Below are positions 19,317 through 26,936 of a stretch of DNA of 64,000 nt, in pieces. Each line of letters starts with the position of its first letter. The first letter of the stretch is position 1. The position numbers were made by a program, and so were the translations under genes. Origin of the DNA: Streptomyces tsukubensis (GTDB taxonomy: Bacteria; Actinomycetota; Actinomycetes; Streptomycetales; Streptomycetaceae); the NCBI RefSeq assembly GCF_003932715.1, contig NZ_CP020700.1, forward strand, positions 6,470,501-6,534,500, written 5' to 3'. The notes beneath the pieces are model-generated. The model was not told where the DNA came from. It worked only from the letters and a program-made list of their open reading frames with translations, and did no database searches.

Positions 19317-20144
19317 ATGAGCCCCTTTACCGGATCCGTCCAACCCACCGAGGAATGGCGCCATCTGAGGCTCTCGGTCGACGACGGCGTCGCCACGGTG
19401 ACCCTCGCCCGCCCGCAGAGGCTCAACGCCCTCACCTTCGGCGCCTATGCCGATCTGCGCGATCTCCTCGCCCAGTTGACACGGGAACGATCCGTGCGGG
19501 CACTGGTGATCGGCGGTGAGGGGCGAGGCTTCTGCTCGGGCGGCGACGTCGACGAGATCATCGGTGCCACCCTTGCCCTGGACACCGCGGAACTCCTCGA
19601 CTTCAACCGGATGACCGGCGCAACCGTACGAGCCATCCGGGAGTGCCCGTTCCCCGTGATCGCCGCCGTGCACGGAGTGGCCGCAGGGGCCGGTGCCGTC
19701 CTCGCCCTCGCCGCGGACTTCCGGATCGCCGACCCGACCGCCCGATTCTCCTTTCTCTTCACCCGGGTGGGCCTGTCCGGCGGAGACATGGGCGCCGCCT
19801 ATCTGCTGCCCCGGACCGTCGGCCTCGGCCACGCCACCAGGCTGCTGATGCTCGGAGAGCCCGTCACCGCGGCCGAAGCGGAACGGATCGGACTGATCAG
19901 CGAACTGGTCCCCGAGGGCACCGCCGGGGAACGCGCCGCCGCCCTTGCGGCCCGTCTCGCCACCGGACCGGCACTGGCCCAGGCCCAGACCAAAGCACTG
20001 CTCACGGCCGAACTCGACATGCCGCTGGCCGCCTCGGTGGAGTTGGACGCCGCCACTCAGGCCCTTCTGATGACCGGCGCGGACTATGCCGAATTCCACG
20101 CCGCCTTCACCGCGAAACGCCCACCGCAATGGCACGGACGATGA
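19317..20144 (+). CDS. Enoyl-CoA hydratase/isomerase family protein
   Basis: A 275-aa crotonase-fold protein. The oxyanion-hole segments are visible: RGFCSGGDVDEI near residue 63 and AAVHGVAAGAGAVLALAADFRIAD near residue 117. It should hydrate or isomerise an acyl-CoA intermediate. ATG 19317 follows a strong GGAGG. It is 13 bp upstream of the fused monooxygenase/Old Yellow Enzyme gene, so it probably works on the alicyclic CoA ester released by that enzyme in a beta-oxidation-like route. Confidence 0.88.
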   Translation: MSPFTGSVQPTEEWRHLRLSVDDGVATVTLARPQRLNALTFGAYADLRDLLAQLTRERSVRALVIGGEGRGFCSGGDVDEIIGATLALDTAELLDFNRMTGATVRAIRECPFPVIAAVHGVAAGAGAVLALAADFRIADPTARFSFLFTRVGLSGGDMGAAYLLPRTVGLGHATRLLMLGEPVTAAEAERIGLISELVPEGTAGERAAALAARLATGPALAQAQTKALLTAELDMPLAASVELDAATQALLMTGADYAEFHAAFTAKRPPQWHGR

Positions 20145-20157
20145 CCGGGCACTGGCC

Positions 20158-22461
20158 GTGACCGGTCGCCGGTCCCGGCCGCTGCGGATCGCCGTCATCG
20201 GTGGCGGCCCCGGCGGGCTCTACGCCGCCGCCCTGCTGAAACGCCACGATCCGCGCCGGACCGTCACCGTCTGGGAACGCCGCACACCCCGGGACACCTT
20301 CGGCTTCGGGGTCGTCCTCTCCGACGAAACGCTCGGCGCGATCGAACACGCCGACCCCGCCGTCCACCGGTCCCTCCGCCGGGAGTTCGTACGCTGGGAC
20401 ACGATCGACATCGTCCACCGCGGCCGGACCCTCACCACCGGCGGACACGGCTTCGCCGCCCTGGGACGGCAGAGACTGCTGGCCCTCCTCCACCGGCGCT
20501 GCACCGAGCTGGGCGTACGACTCCGCTTCCGTACCCCCGCACCGCCCGCCGCCGAACTCGCCGCCGGCCACGACCTCGTCGTCGCCGCCGACGGAGCGGG
20601 CAGCGGCACCAGGGAGGCGGCCCCCGGGGCATACCGGCCCACCGTCACCACCCACGACTGCCACTACCGCTGGCTGGCCGCGGACTTCGCGTTCGACGCC
20701 TTCCGCTTCGAGACCGCCGAGACCGAGTTCGGAGTGATGCAGCTCCACGGCTACCCGTACGCTCCCGACGCCTCCACCGTGGTCGTCGAAATGCGGGAGG
20801 AGGTGTGGCGGGCGGCAGGATTCCACACCGAACCGGCGGACCAGGGGCCGGCCTGGACCGTCGACCGCTGTGCCGAGATCTTCGCCGGAGCCCTCGGCGG
20901 GCGGGGGCTCCGGCACGGCGACTCCACCTGGACCGCGTTCCGTACCGTCGTCAGCGAACGCTGGACTCACGGCCGTACCGTCCTCATCGGAGACGCGGCC
21001 CATACCGCCCACTTCTCCATCGGCTCCGGCACCAAACTCGCCGTCGAGGACGCCCTCGCGCTCGCCACCGCCGTCGAGGAGCACCCGGTGCTCGACGAAG
21101 CGCTCGCCGTGTACGAGGCGGAGCGCCGACCGGTCGTCGAGTCGACGCAGCGCGCCGCACTGGCCAGCCTGCGCTGGTTCGAACAACTGGGGACGTACAC
21201 GGCACAGCCCCCTCGGCAGTTCGCCTTCAACCTGCTGACCCGCAGCCGCCGCGTCACCCACGACAATCTGAGACTGCGGGACGCGGCGTTCACCACGGCC
21301 GTCGACCGCGACTTCGGCTGCCCTCCCGGCACACCCCCGATGTTCACCCCGTTCCGGCTGCGCGGACTCACCCTGCGCAACCGGATCGTCGTCTCCCCTA
21401 TGGACATGTATACGGCGGTGGACGGCGTTCCCGGCGACTTCCACCTGGTCCACCTCGGGGCGCGGGCCCTGGGCGGAGCCGGGCTGGTGATGACCGAGAT
21501 GGTCTGTGTGAGCGCCCGGGGGAGGATCACCCCCGGCTGCGCCGGGCTGTACAGCGAAGAGCAGGCGGCGGCCTGGCGGCGGATCACCGGCTTTGTACGG
21601 GCCGCAGCGCCCGGTACGGCGATCGGCGTCCAGCTCGGCCACAGCGGACGCAAGGGTTCCACCCGGCGGATGTGGGAAGGGACCGACGAGCCCCTCCCCG
21701 ACGGCAACTGGCCCCTGGTCGCCGCGTCCGCCCTGCCGTACCGGCCGGACGGCCGGGTGCCCACGGCACTGGACCGGGTCGGCATGACCGCCGTACGGAG
21801 CGCCTTCACCGCCGCCGCGCGCCGGGCCGCCGACGCCGGGTTCGACCTCCTCGAACTGCACTGCGCACACGGCTATCTCCTCTCCGGATTCCTCTCGCCC
21901 CTCACCAACCGGCGCACCGACGGCTACGGAGGCGATCTCGCCGGACGGCTCCGCTTTCCACTGGAGGTCTTCGACGCGGTAAGGGACGTCTGGCCCGAGG
22001 AACGGCCCATGACCGTCCGGATCTCGGCGACCGACTGGGCGCCCGGAGGCACCTCGGACACGGAAGCCGTGGCGATCGCCGCGGCCTTCGCCGCTCACGG
22101 AGCCGATGCGATCGACGTCTCCACCGGACAGGTCGTAGCGGACGAGCAGCCCGAGTTCGGGCGGTCGTACCAGACTCCGTACGCGGACCGGATCCGCAAC
22201 ACCCTGGGGGTGCCCGTGATCGCCGTGGGGGCGATCTCCTCCTGGGACGACGTCAACTCACTGCTGCTCGCGGGCCGGGCCGATCTCTGCGCACTGGCCA
22301 GGCCCCATCTGTACGACCCGCACTGGACGCTGCACGCGGCGGCCGAACAGGGTTACACCGGGCCGGGCGCGCCCTGGCCCCTGCCGTACCGGGCGGGCAG
22401 CCGCAGACCGCCGACCGGGCGCACGGAGGTGCCCCGGCCGCGGCCCGGCGGCTCCGGCTGA
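20158..22461 (+). CDS. Bifunctional FAD monooxygenase / Old Yellow Enzyme-type reductase, 2-aminobenzoyl-CoA (or salicylyl-CoA) type
   Basis: A 767-aa fusion. The N-terminal half (residues 1-390) is a class A flavin monooxygenase with GGGPGG near residue 14 and the FAD motif GDAAHTAHFSIGSG near residue 279. The C-terminal half (about 395-760) is an Old Yellow Enzyme barrel starting MFTPFRLRGLTLRNRIVVSP, with active-site HCAHGYLLSGFLSP. This fusion matches 2-aminobenzoyl-CoA monooxygenase/reductase, which hydroxylates then reduces the aromatic ring of the CoA thioester; annotations also use salicylyl-CoA 5-hydroxylase/oxidoreductase. The GTG start at 20158, 13 bp after the hydratase stop, fits the FAD-domain N-terminus. 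Confidence 0.88.
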   Translation: MTGRRSRPLRIAVIGGGPGGLYAAALLKRHDPRRTVTVWERRTPRDTFGFGVVLSDETLGAIEHADPAVHRSLRREFVRWDTIDIVHRGRTLTTGGHGFAALGRQRLLALLHRRCTELGVRLRFRTPAPPAAELAAGHDLVVAADGAGSGTREAAPGAYRPTVTTHDCHYRWLAADFAFDAFRFETAETEFGVMQLHGYPYAPDASTVVVEMREEVWRAAGFHTEPADQGPAWTVDRCAEIFAGALGGRGLRHGDSTWTAFRTVVSERWTHGRTVLIGDAAHTAHFSIGSGTKLAVEDALALATAVEEHPVLDEALAVYEAERRPVVESTQRAALASLRWFEQLGTYTAQPPRQFAFNLLTRSRRVTHDNLRLRDAAFTTAVDRDFGCPPGTPPMFTPFRLRGLTLRNRIVVSPMDMYTAVDGVPGDFHLVHLGARALGGAGLVMTEMVCVSARGRITPGCAGLYSEEQAAAWRRITGFVRAAAPGTAIGVQLGHSGRKGSTRRMWEGTDEPLPDGNWPLVAASALPYRPDGRVPTALDRVGMTAVRSAFTAAARRAADAGFDLLELHCAHGYLLSGFLSPLTNRRTDGYGGDLAGRLRFPLEVFDAVRDVWPEERPMTVRISATDWAPGGTSDTEAVAIAAAFAAHGADAIDVSTGQVVADEQPEFGRSYQTPYADRIRNTLGVPVIAVGAISSWDDVNSLLLAGRADLCALARPHLYDPHWTLHAAAEQGYTGPGAPWPLPYRAGSRRPPTGRTEVPRPRPGGSG

Positions 22462-22510
22462 CGGTGACCCCGGGCGGCGGCAGCGGCAACGACGGCAGGG
22501 GATCATCCAT

Positions 22511-22556
22511 CGGTCGAACATGTTGGCGACAACTCGCCAGAAGGGTTCGAAGACCG
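22511..22556. terminator. Imperfect hairpin between convergent monooxygenase and PaaX genes
   Basis: An inner TGGCGA/TCGCCA stem with CAAC loop (22524-22539) sits inside partly complementary outer arms (CGGTC/GACCG and GAAC/GTTC). It lies in the 138 bp between two converging stops. The GGTTCGAA segment looks tRNA-like, but the arms do not fold as a tRNA. Confidence 0.45.
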
Positions 22557-22599
22557 CCCGAGCGAGGGACACTCTCCGTAGTGAGTGGCGGGACTTCCG

Positions 22600-23409
22600 T
22601 CACTCCCGGTGGACGAAGGAGGCGCCGGTTTCCCGCAGCAGATCGTGCACCTGACGGAACACCCCGGCGGAGCGGCCGCCGGGCCAGCCTTCCGGCAGGA
22701 GTTCGATCGGAAGGCCCGGATCGGTGTAGGGCAGTCGCCGCCAGGAGTCCAGGGCGAACAGGTAGTCCCGGTAGGCGTCCTCGGCCGATCCGGCCCGCCC
22801 CGACGACCACCGGCGGAGCACGGGCTCGTGGGAGTCGAGGAACTCCTCGTGCGCCTTGGCGACGGCGCCGAGGTCCCACCAGCTCGCCACGGCTTCGGAG
22901 GTCGCGGCGAAGCCGAGGTGGGTACCGCGGAACAGCTCGACGTACGGGTCGAGCTGGAGCCGGCGCAGGGTGTGCCGGGTCTCCTCGTACAGCCGGGCGG
23001 GGGCGACCCACACCCCCGGTGCGGCCGTGCCGAAGCCGAGCCGGTGGAGGCGGGAGCGGAGCAGATGGCGCTTGTGGCGTTCGGTCTCGGGCACGGAGAA
23101 GACGGCCAGGACCCAGCCGTCGGAGAGAAGGGGGGTGCGATGGTCGTAGATGCGGCGGTCGCCGTCGTCGAGAAGCTGGTGGGCGTCCTGCGACAGTGCG
23201 TAGGCCGCCGAGCCGTCCGGAGTCCGCGCGGACAGCAGCAGACCGCGCCGTTTGAGCCGCGAGACGGAGGAACGCACGGAGGGCGCGTCGACACCGAGCG
23301 CACCCATCAGTCGGATGAGCTCGGCCACCGGGAGCGGCCCCGGGCGTTCGCGCCCGTAGGCGCCGTAGAGGGTGACGATGAGCGAGCGGGGGGTGTGCTG
23401 GTCGGCCAC
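22600..23409 (-). CDS. PaaX family transcriptional repressor
   Basis: A 269-aa PaaX-like protein. An N-terminal winged helix begins RSLIVTLYGAYGRERPGPLPVAELIRLMGALG and continues SVRSSVSRLKRRGLL. The central PaaX domain reads WVLAVFSVPETERHKRHLLRSRLHRLGFG. PaaX proteins respond to aryl-CoA thioesters, phenylacetyl-CoA in the prototype, so a CoA-ester effector from this cluster is likely. The start is GTG 23409, 15 bp after the CoA ligase stop, so the two genes form one minus-strand operon. Confidence 0.9.
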   Translation of the reverse strand: MADQHTPRSLIVTLYGAYGRERPGPLPVAELIRLMGALGVDAPSVRSSVSRLKRRGLLLSARTPDGSAAYALSQDAHQLLDDGDRRIYDHRTPLLSDGWVLAVFSVPETERHKRHLLRSRLHRLGFGTAAPGVWVAPARLYEETRHTLRRLQLDPYVELFRGTHLGFAATSEAVASWWDLGAVAKAHEEFLDSHEPVLRRWSSGRAGSAEDAYRDYLFALDSWRRLPYTDPGLPIELLPEGWPGGRSAGVFRQVHDLLRETGASFVHRE

Positions 23410-23424
23410 GTGATCACTCTAGGC

Positions 23425-25041
23425 TCAGTTTCCGGCCCGCAGCCGGAAGCGCTGGAGCTTGCCGGTGGGCGTGCGGGGCAGCGCGTCGAGGAAGACGAAG
23501 GCGCGGGGGCATTTGTACGGGGAGAGTCTGGCGCGGACGGCGGCACCGAGCGCATCGGCCGTGGCGTCGCCCGGCGGGACACCGTCGCGCAGGACGACAT
23601 AGGCGACCACGATCTGGCCGCGCAGCTCGTCGTCCCGGCCGACGACGGCCGCCTCCATCACATCGGGATGGTGGAGCAGCGCCTCCTCCACCTCGGGCCC
23701 GGCGATGTTGTAGCCCGCCGAGATGATCATGTCGTCGGCGCGGGCGACATAGCGGAACCATCCGTCGGGCTGTCGGACGTAGGTGTCGCCGGTGAGGTTC
23801 CAGCCGTCCCGGACGTACTCCTGCTGACGGGGGTCGGCGAGATAGCGGCAGCCGACGGGGCCGCGGACGGCGAGCAGCCCCGGGCTGCCGTCGGGGACGG
23901 ACCGGCCTGCCGCGTCGACCACACGGGCCTGCCAGCCGGGGACGGGGAGGCCGGTGGTGCCCGGCCGGACGGCTTCGTCGGCCGCCGACAGGAAGATATG
24001 GAGCAGCTCGGTGGCGCCGATGCCGTTGATGATGCGCAGGCCCGTCCGTTCGTACCAGGCCTGCCAGGTGGCGGCGGGCAGGTTCTCTCCGGCGGAGACG
24101 CAGCGGCGCAGCGAGCGGAGGTCGCAGCCCCGGGGATCGGCCAGCATCAGGCGGTACGCGGTCGGCGCGGTGAACAGGACGGTGACCCCGTGCTCGCCGA
24201 TCGCGGGCAGCAGCTGCTCGGGGCCCGACCGCTCCAGCAGCAGGGCGCAGGCCCCCGCGCGCAGCGGGAAGACGACGAGCCCGCCGAGGCCGAAGGTGAA
24301 GCCGAGCGGAGGGCTGCCGGTGAAGAGGTCGTCGGGGGAGGGCCGGAGCACCCGGGCCGAGAAGGTGTCCGCGACGGCCAGTACATCGCGGTGGAAGTGC
24401 AGACAGCCCTTGGGCCTGCCGGTGGTGCCGGAGGTGAACGCGATCAGGGCCACGTCGTCAGCCGCGGTCGGGACCGCGGGGGCGGGGCCGGCCGGGGCCC
24501 GGGCGGCCAGCCGGAGCAGATCGTCGGAGCCGTCGCCGCCGAAGGGGGTGATCCGGAGGCCGGGCAGCCGCGCGGCGCGCAGTTCGGCGAGGGAGCGGAC
24601 ATCGCACAGGGCGTGGCTGACCCGGGCCAGTTCGCCGATGGCAGCCAGCTCTTCGGCCCGGTGCTGGGCCAGTACGGTCACCGCGATCGCGCCCGCCTTC
24701 ATGACGGCCAGCCAGCAGGCCGCGAGCCAGGGGGTGGTCGGGCCGCGCAGCAGGACACGCCCGCCGGGGACCACGCCGAGACGGCTGCCGAGGACCCGCG
24801 TGATCCGGTCGACTCGGTCGCGCAGCTCTCCGTACGACCAGGTCTCGCCGGTTGCGGTGCGGAAGGCCGGGCGGTCGGGGCCGAAGCGCTCGATGGTGCG
24901 GTCGAGGAGTTCATGGCCGCAGTTGAGCCGGTCGGGGTAGGCCAGCTCGGGCAGCTCGAAGAGGAGGTCGGGCCAGTGCTCGGCGGGCGGCAGCCGATCG
25001 CGCGCGAAGGTGTCGAGGTGGGCCGAGGGTGTCAGCTCCAT
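23425..25041 (-). CDS. Aryl-CoA ligase, probable 2-aminobenzoate-CoA ligase
   Basis: A 538-aa ANL-superfamily enzyme with the AMP-binding motif FTSGTTGRPKG near residue 205, A5 motif NGIGATE near residue 345, GDTYVRQPDGW, and the C-terminal catalytic Lys segment PRTPTGKLQRFRLR. The sequence style (HLDTFARDRLPPAEHWPDLLFELPEL at the N-terminus) is that of benzoate/2-aminobenzoate-CoA ligases. It would activate an aromatic acid to its CoA ester for the fused monooxygenase. ATG 25041 has a purine-rich GAAGGGGG upstream. It is divergent from the acyl-CoA dehydrogenase gene. Confidence 0.87.
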   Translation of the reverse strand: MELTPSAHLDTFARDRLPPAEHWPDLLFELPELAYPDRLNCGHELLDRTIERFGPDRPAFRTATGETWSYGELRDRVDRITRVLGSRLGVVPGGRVLLRGPTTPWLAACWLAVMKAGAIAVTVLAQHRAEELAAIGELARVSHALCDVRSLAELRAARLPGLRITPFGGDGSDDLLRLAARAPAGPAPAVPTAADDVALIAFTSGTTGRPKGCLHFHRDVLAVADTFSARVLRPSPDDLFTGSPPLGFTFGLGGLVVFPLRAGACALLLERSGPEQLLPAIGEHGVTVLFTAPTAYRLMLADPRGCDLRSLRRCVSAGENLPAATWQAWYERTGLRIINGIGATELLHIFLSAADEAVRPGTTGLPVPGWQARVVDAAGRSVPDGSPGLLAVRGPVGCRYLADPRQQEYVRDGWNLTGDTYVRQPDGWFRYVARADDMIISAGYNIAGPEVEEALLHHPDVMEAAVVGRDDELRGQIVVAYVVLRDGVPPGDATADALGAAVRARLSPYKCPRAFVFLDALPRTPTGKLQRFRLRAGN

Positions 25042-25095
25042 GGTGCGCCCCCTTCTCGTGGTGGGGTCGTGCAGGGAGCGTATCGTTGTGATGAC

Positions 25096-25109
25096 GACAG
25101 TCAACTGTC
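25096..25109. promoter_or_regulatory. Perfect dyad GACAGT-CA-ACTGTC in the divergent ligase/dehydrogenase promoter
   Basis: This 14-bp dyad lies between the starts of the divergent CoA-ligase and acyl-CoA dehydrogenase genes. The adjoining TTGTGATGACG (from 25086) partly resembles the E. coli PaaX site WWTRTGATTCGYGWT as I recall it. Both features suggest the operator for the local PaaX regulator. Confidence 0.45.
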
Positions 25110-25137
25110 CGCGATAGCTGAGATGTATGGGGGACGG

Positions 25138-26382
25138 ATGCCCGTATTCTCCCTTGATCCGGTACAGACCGCCTGGTGTGCCGAACTGCGTGAGCTGGCC
25201 GTCGGGACACTGCGGCCGCTGGCGGCCCGCGGTGAACCCGGCAGGGTCAACCGCCCCTTGCTGGCCGCGCTCGCCGAACGGGGACTGCTGAACAGGATGT
25301 TCACCGGACCGCCGGGCGTGTCGCCCGGAGGCTTCCCGGGAGCGGGCGGCGGCTTCGCGAACGGGGGCGGGTCGGCGGTCCCTGGGGAGGCGGGGCGGGC
25401 GCTGGAGCTGTGTCTGATGCGGGAGTCCCTGGCATACGGCTGTACCGAAGCGGAGACCGCGCTGGCGCTCCAGGGGCTGGGCGCCTGGCCGGTCGCCCGT
25501 GCGGGTACCCCGGCCCAACGGGCCCGCTGGCTGCCGGAGGTGACGGCGGGCCGGGCCGTCGCGGCCTTCGCGCTCAGCGAGCCCGGGGCCGGATCGGATG
25601 CCGCGGCCCTGGCGCTGCGGGCCGTCCCGGATCCCCGGACCGGCCGGGACGGCTGGCTGCTGACCGGCGAGAAGCAGTGGATCTCCAATGCGCCCGAGGC
25701 CGACTTCTACACCGTCTTCGCCCGGACGGCCGAGGGCATCGGCTCCCGGGGGATCACGGCCTTCCTGGTGCCCGCCGACCGGCCCGGCCTCTCCGGGAGC
25801 GCCCTGGAGATGCTGTCGCCCCACCCCGTCGGCCGTCTCGTCTTCGACGGCACCCCGGTCACTGCGGCCGATGTCGTCGGAGAGCCCGGGCGGGGGTTCC
25901 GGGTCGCGATGGACACCCTCAACCTCTTCCGCCCCAGTGTCGGTGCCTTCGCCGTCGGTATGGCGCAGGCCGCACTGGACGCGACCCTCGCTCACACCGC
26001 CGCCCGTACCGCCTTCGGCGGCCCGTTGAAGGACCTTCAGTCCGTCGCCCATCAGGTCGCCGAGATGGCCACCCGTACCGAGGCCGCCCGGCTGCTGGTG
26101 CTGAGCGCGGCCGCCGCCCATGACGCGGGGGATCCCGAGGTGCCCCGGCGCTCCGCGATGGCCAAGCTGTTCGCCACCGAGACCGCGCAGTACGTGGTGG
26201 ACACCGCCGTCCAACTGCACGGTGCACGGGCCTTGCAGCGAGGGCATCTGCTGGAACACCTCTACCGCGAAGTGCGCGCCCCGCGGATCTACGAGGGTGC
26301 CAGCGAGATCCAGCGCTCCGTCGTCGCCAAGGCGTTGTACGCCCGGGATTCGGCGGCCGGGCGGCGGGGGAGCGGGACATGA
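25138..26382 (+). CDS. Acyl-CoA dehydrogenase
   Basis: A 414-aa FAD-dependent acyl-CoA dehydrogenase. Signatures are FALSEPGAGSDAAAL near residue 145, EKQWISNAPEADFYTVFAR, the C-terminal QLHGARALQRGHLLEHLYREVRAPRIYEGASEIQ, and the flavin contact region AARTAFGGPLKDLQSVAHQVAEM. A Gly-rich insertion occurs near residue 60-80. The Glu in IYEGASE is the position of the usual alternative base. It likely oxidises the alicyclic CoA ester made after ring reduction. I prefer ATG 25138 (GGGGGA upstream) over ATG 25123. Its stop overlaps the RidA start. Confidence 0.9.
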   Translation: MPVFSLDPVQTAWCAELRELAVGTLRPLAARGEPGRVNRPLLAALAERGLLNRMFTGPPGVSPGGFPGAGGGFANGGGSAVPGEAGRALELCLMRESLAYGCTEAETALALQGLGAWPVARAGTPAQRARWLPEVTAGRAVAAFALSEPGAGSDAAALALRAVPDPRTGRDGWLLTGEKQWISNAPEADFYTVFARTAEGIGSRGITAFLVPADRPGLSGSALEMLSPHPVGRLVFDGTPVTAADVVGEPGRGFRVAMDTLNLFRPSVGAFAVGMAQAALDATLAHTAARTAFGGPLKDLQSVAHQVAEMATRTEAARLLVLSAAAAHDAGDPEVPRRSAMAKLFATETAQYVVDTAVQLHGARALQRGHLLEHLYREVRAPRIYEGASEIQRSVVAKALYARDSAAGRRGSGT

Positions 26383-26777
26383 GCGTGCACCGGACCAACC
26401 CCGACGGCCTCGCCCCCGCCTCCGGGTTCTCGCACGCCGTCACCGCCACCGGCTCCCGGCTGGTGTTCCTCGCCGGGCAGACCGCGCTCGACGCCCGGGG
26501 CACGCTGGTGGGAACGTCCCTGCCCGAGCAGTTCGAGACCGCCCTGGCGAATCTGCTCGGCGCACTCGCCGCGGCCGGAGGCGGCCCCGCCGATCTGTGC
26601 CGGGTGACCGTCTACACCACGGACGTCGGCGCCTACCGGTCCCAGGCCGCGGACCTCGGCCGGATCTGGCGACGGCTGGCGGGCCGTGACTATCCGGCGA
26701 TGGCGCTGATCGGGGTCGTACGCCTCTGGGACGAACAGGCCCTCGTCGAGCTCGACGGAACGGCGGTCCTCCCCTGA
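26379..26777 (+). CDS. RidA family (YjgF/UK114) enamine/imine deaminase
   Basis: A 132-aa RidA-fold protein with VFLAGQTALDARG near the start and the Arg-containing core ADLCRVTVYTTDV. Some family members hydrolyse reactive enamines/imines. ATG 26379 overlaps the dehydrogenase stop (ATGA), tying it to the cluster. If the substrate is 2-aminobenzoyl-CoA, the ring-reduced product is an enamine, and a RidA-type deaminase would release ammonia from it; that is an inference. Confidence 0.85.
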   Translation: MSVHRTNPDGLAPASGFSHAVTATGSRLVFLAGQTALDARGTLVGTSLPEQFETALANLLGALAAAGGGPADLCRVTVYTTDVGAYRSQAADLGRIWRRLAGRDYPAMALIGVVRLWDEQALVELDGTAVLP

Positions 26778-26936
26778 GCCCGGAGAACCGGCCCCGGTCC
26801 GGCCGGGAGGTGATCGACTGGTGGTGCCCCACGGCCGGGCTTAGGGTCGATGGGTGGACGCGGCGCACCGAACGCGCGCCGCGGGCCGCCCGGCCGTACC
26901 CTCGGCCGACCCCTCCCGGGGAGGGCACGGCACATC

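Noticed and set aside
22520..22560. tRNA-like GGTTCGAA segment
   Set aside because: The five-base T-stem does not pair, and no acceptor or anticodon arm can be drawn.
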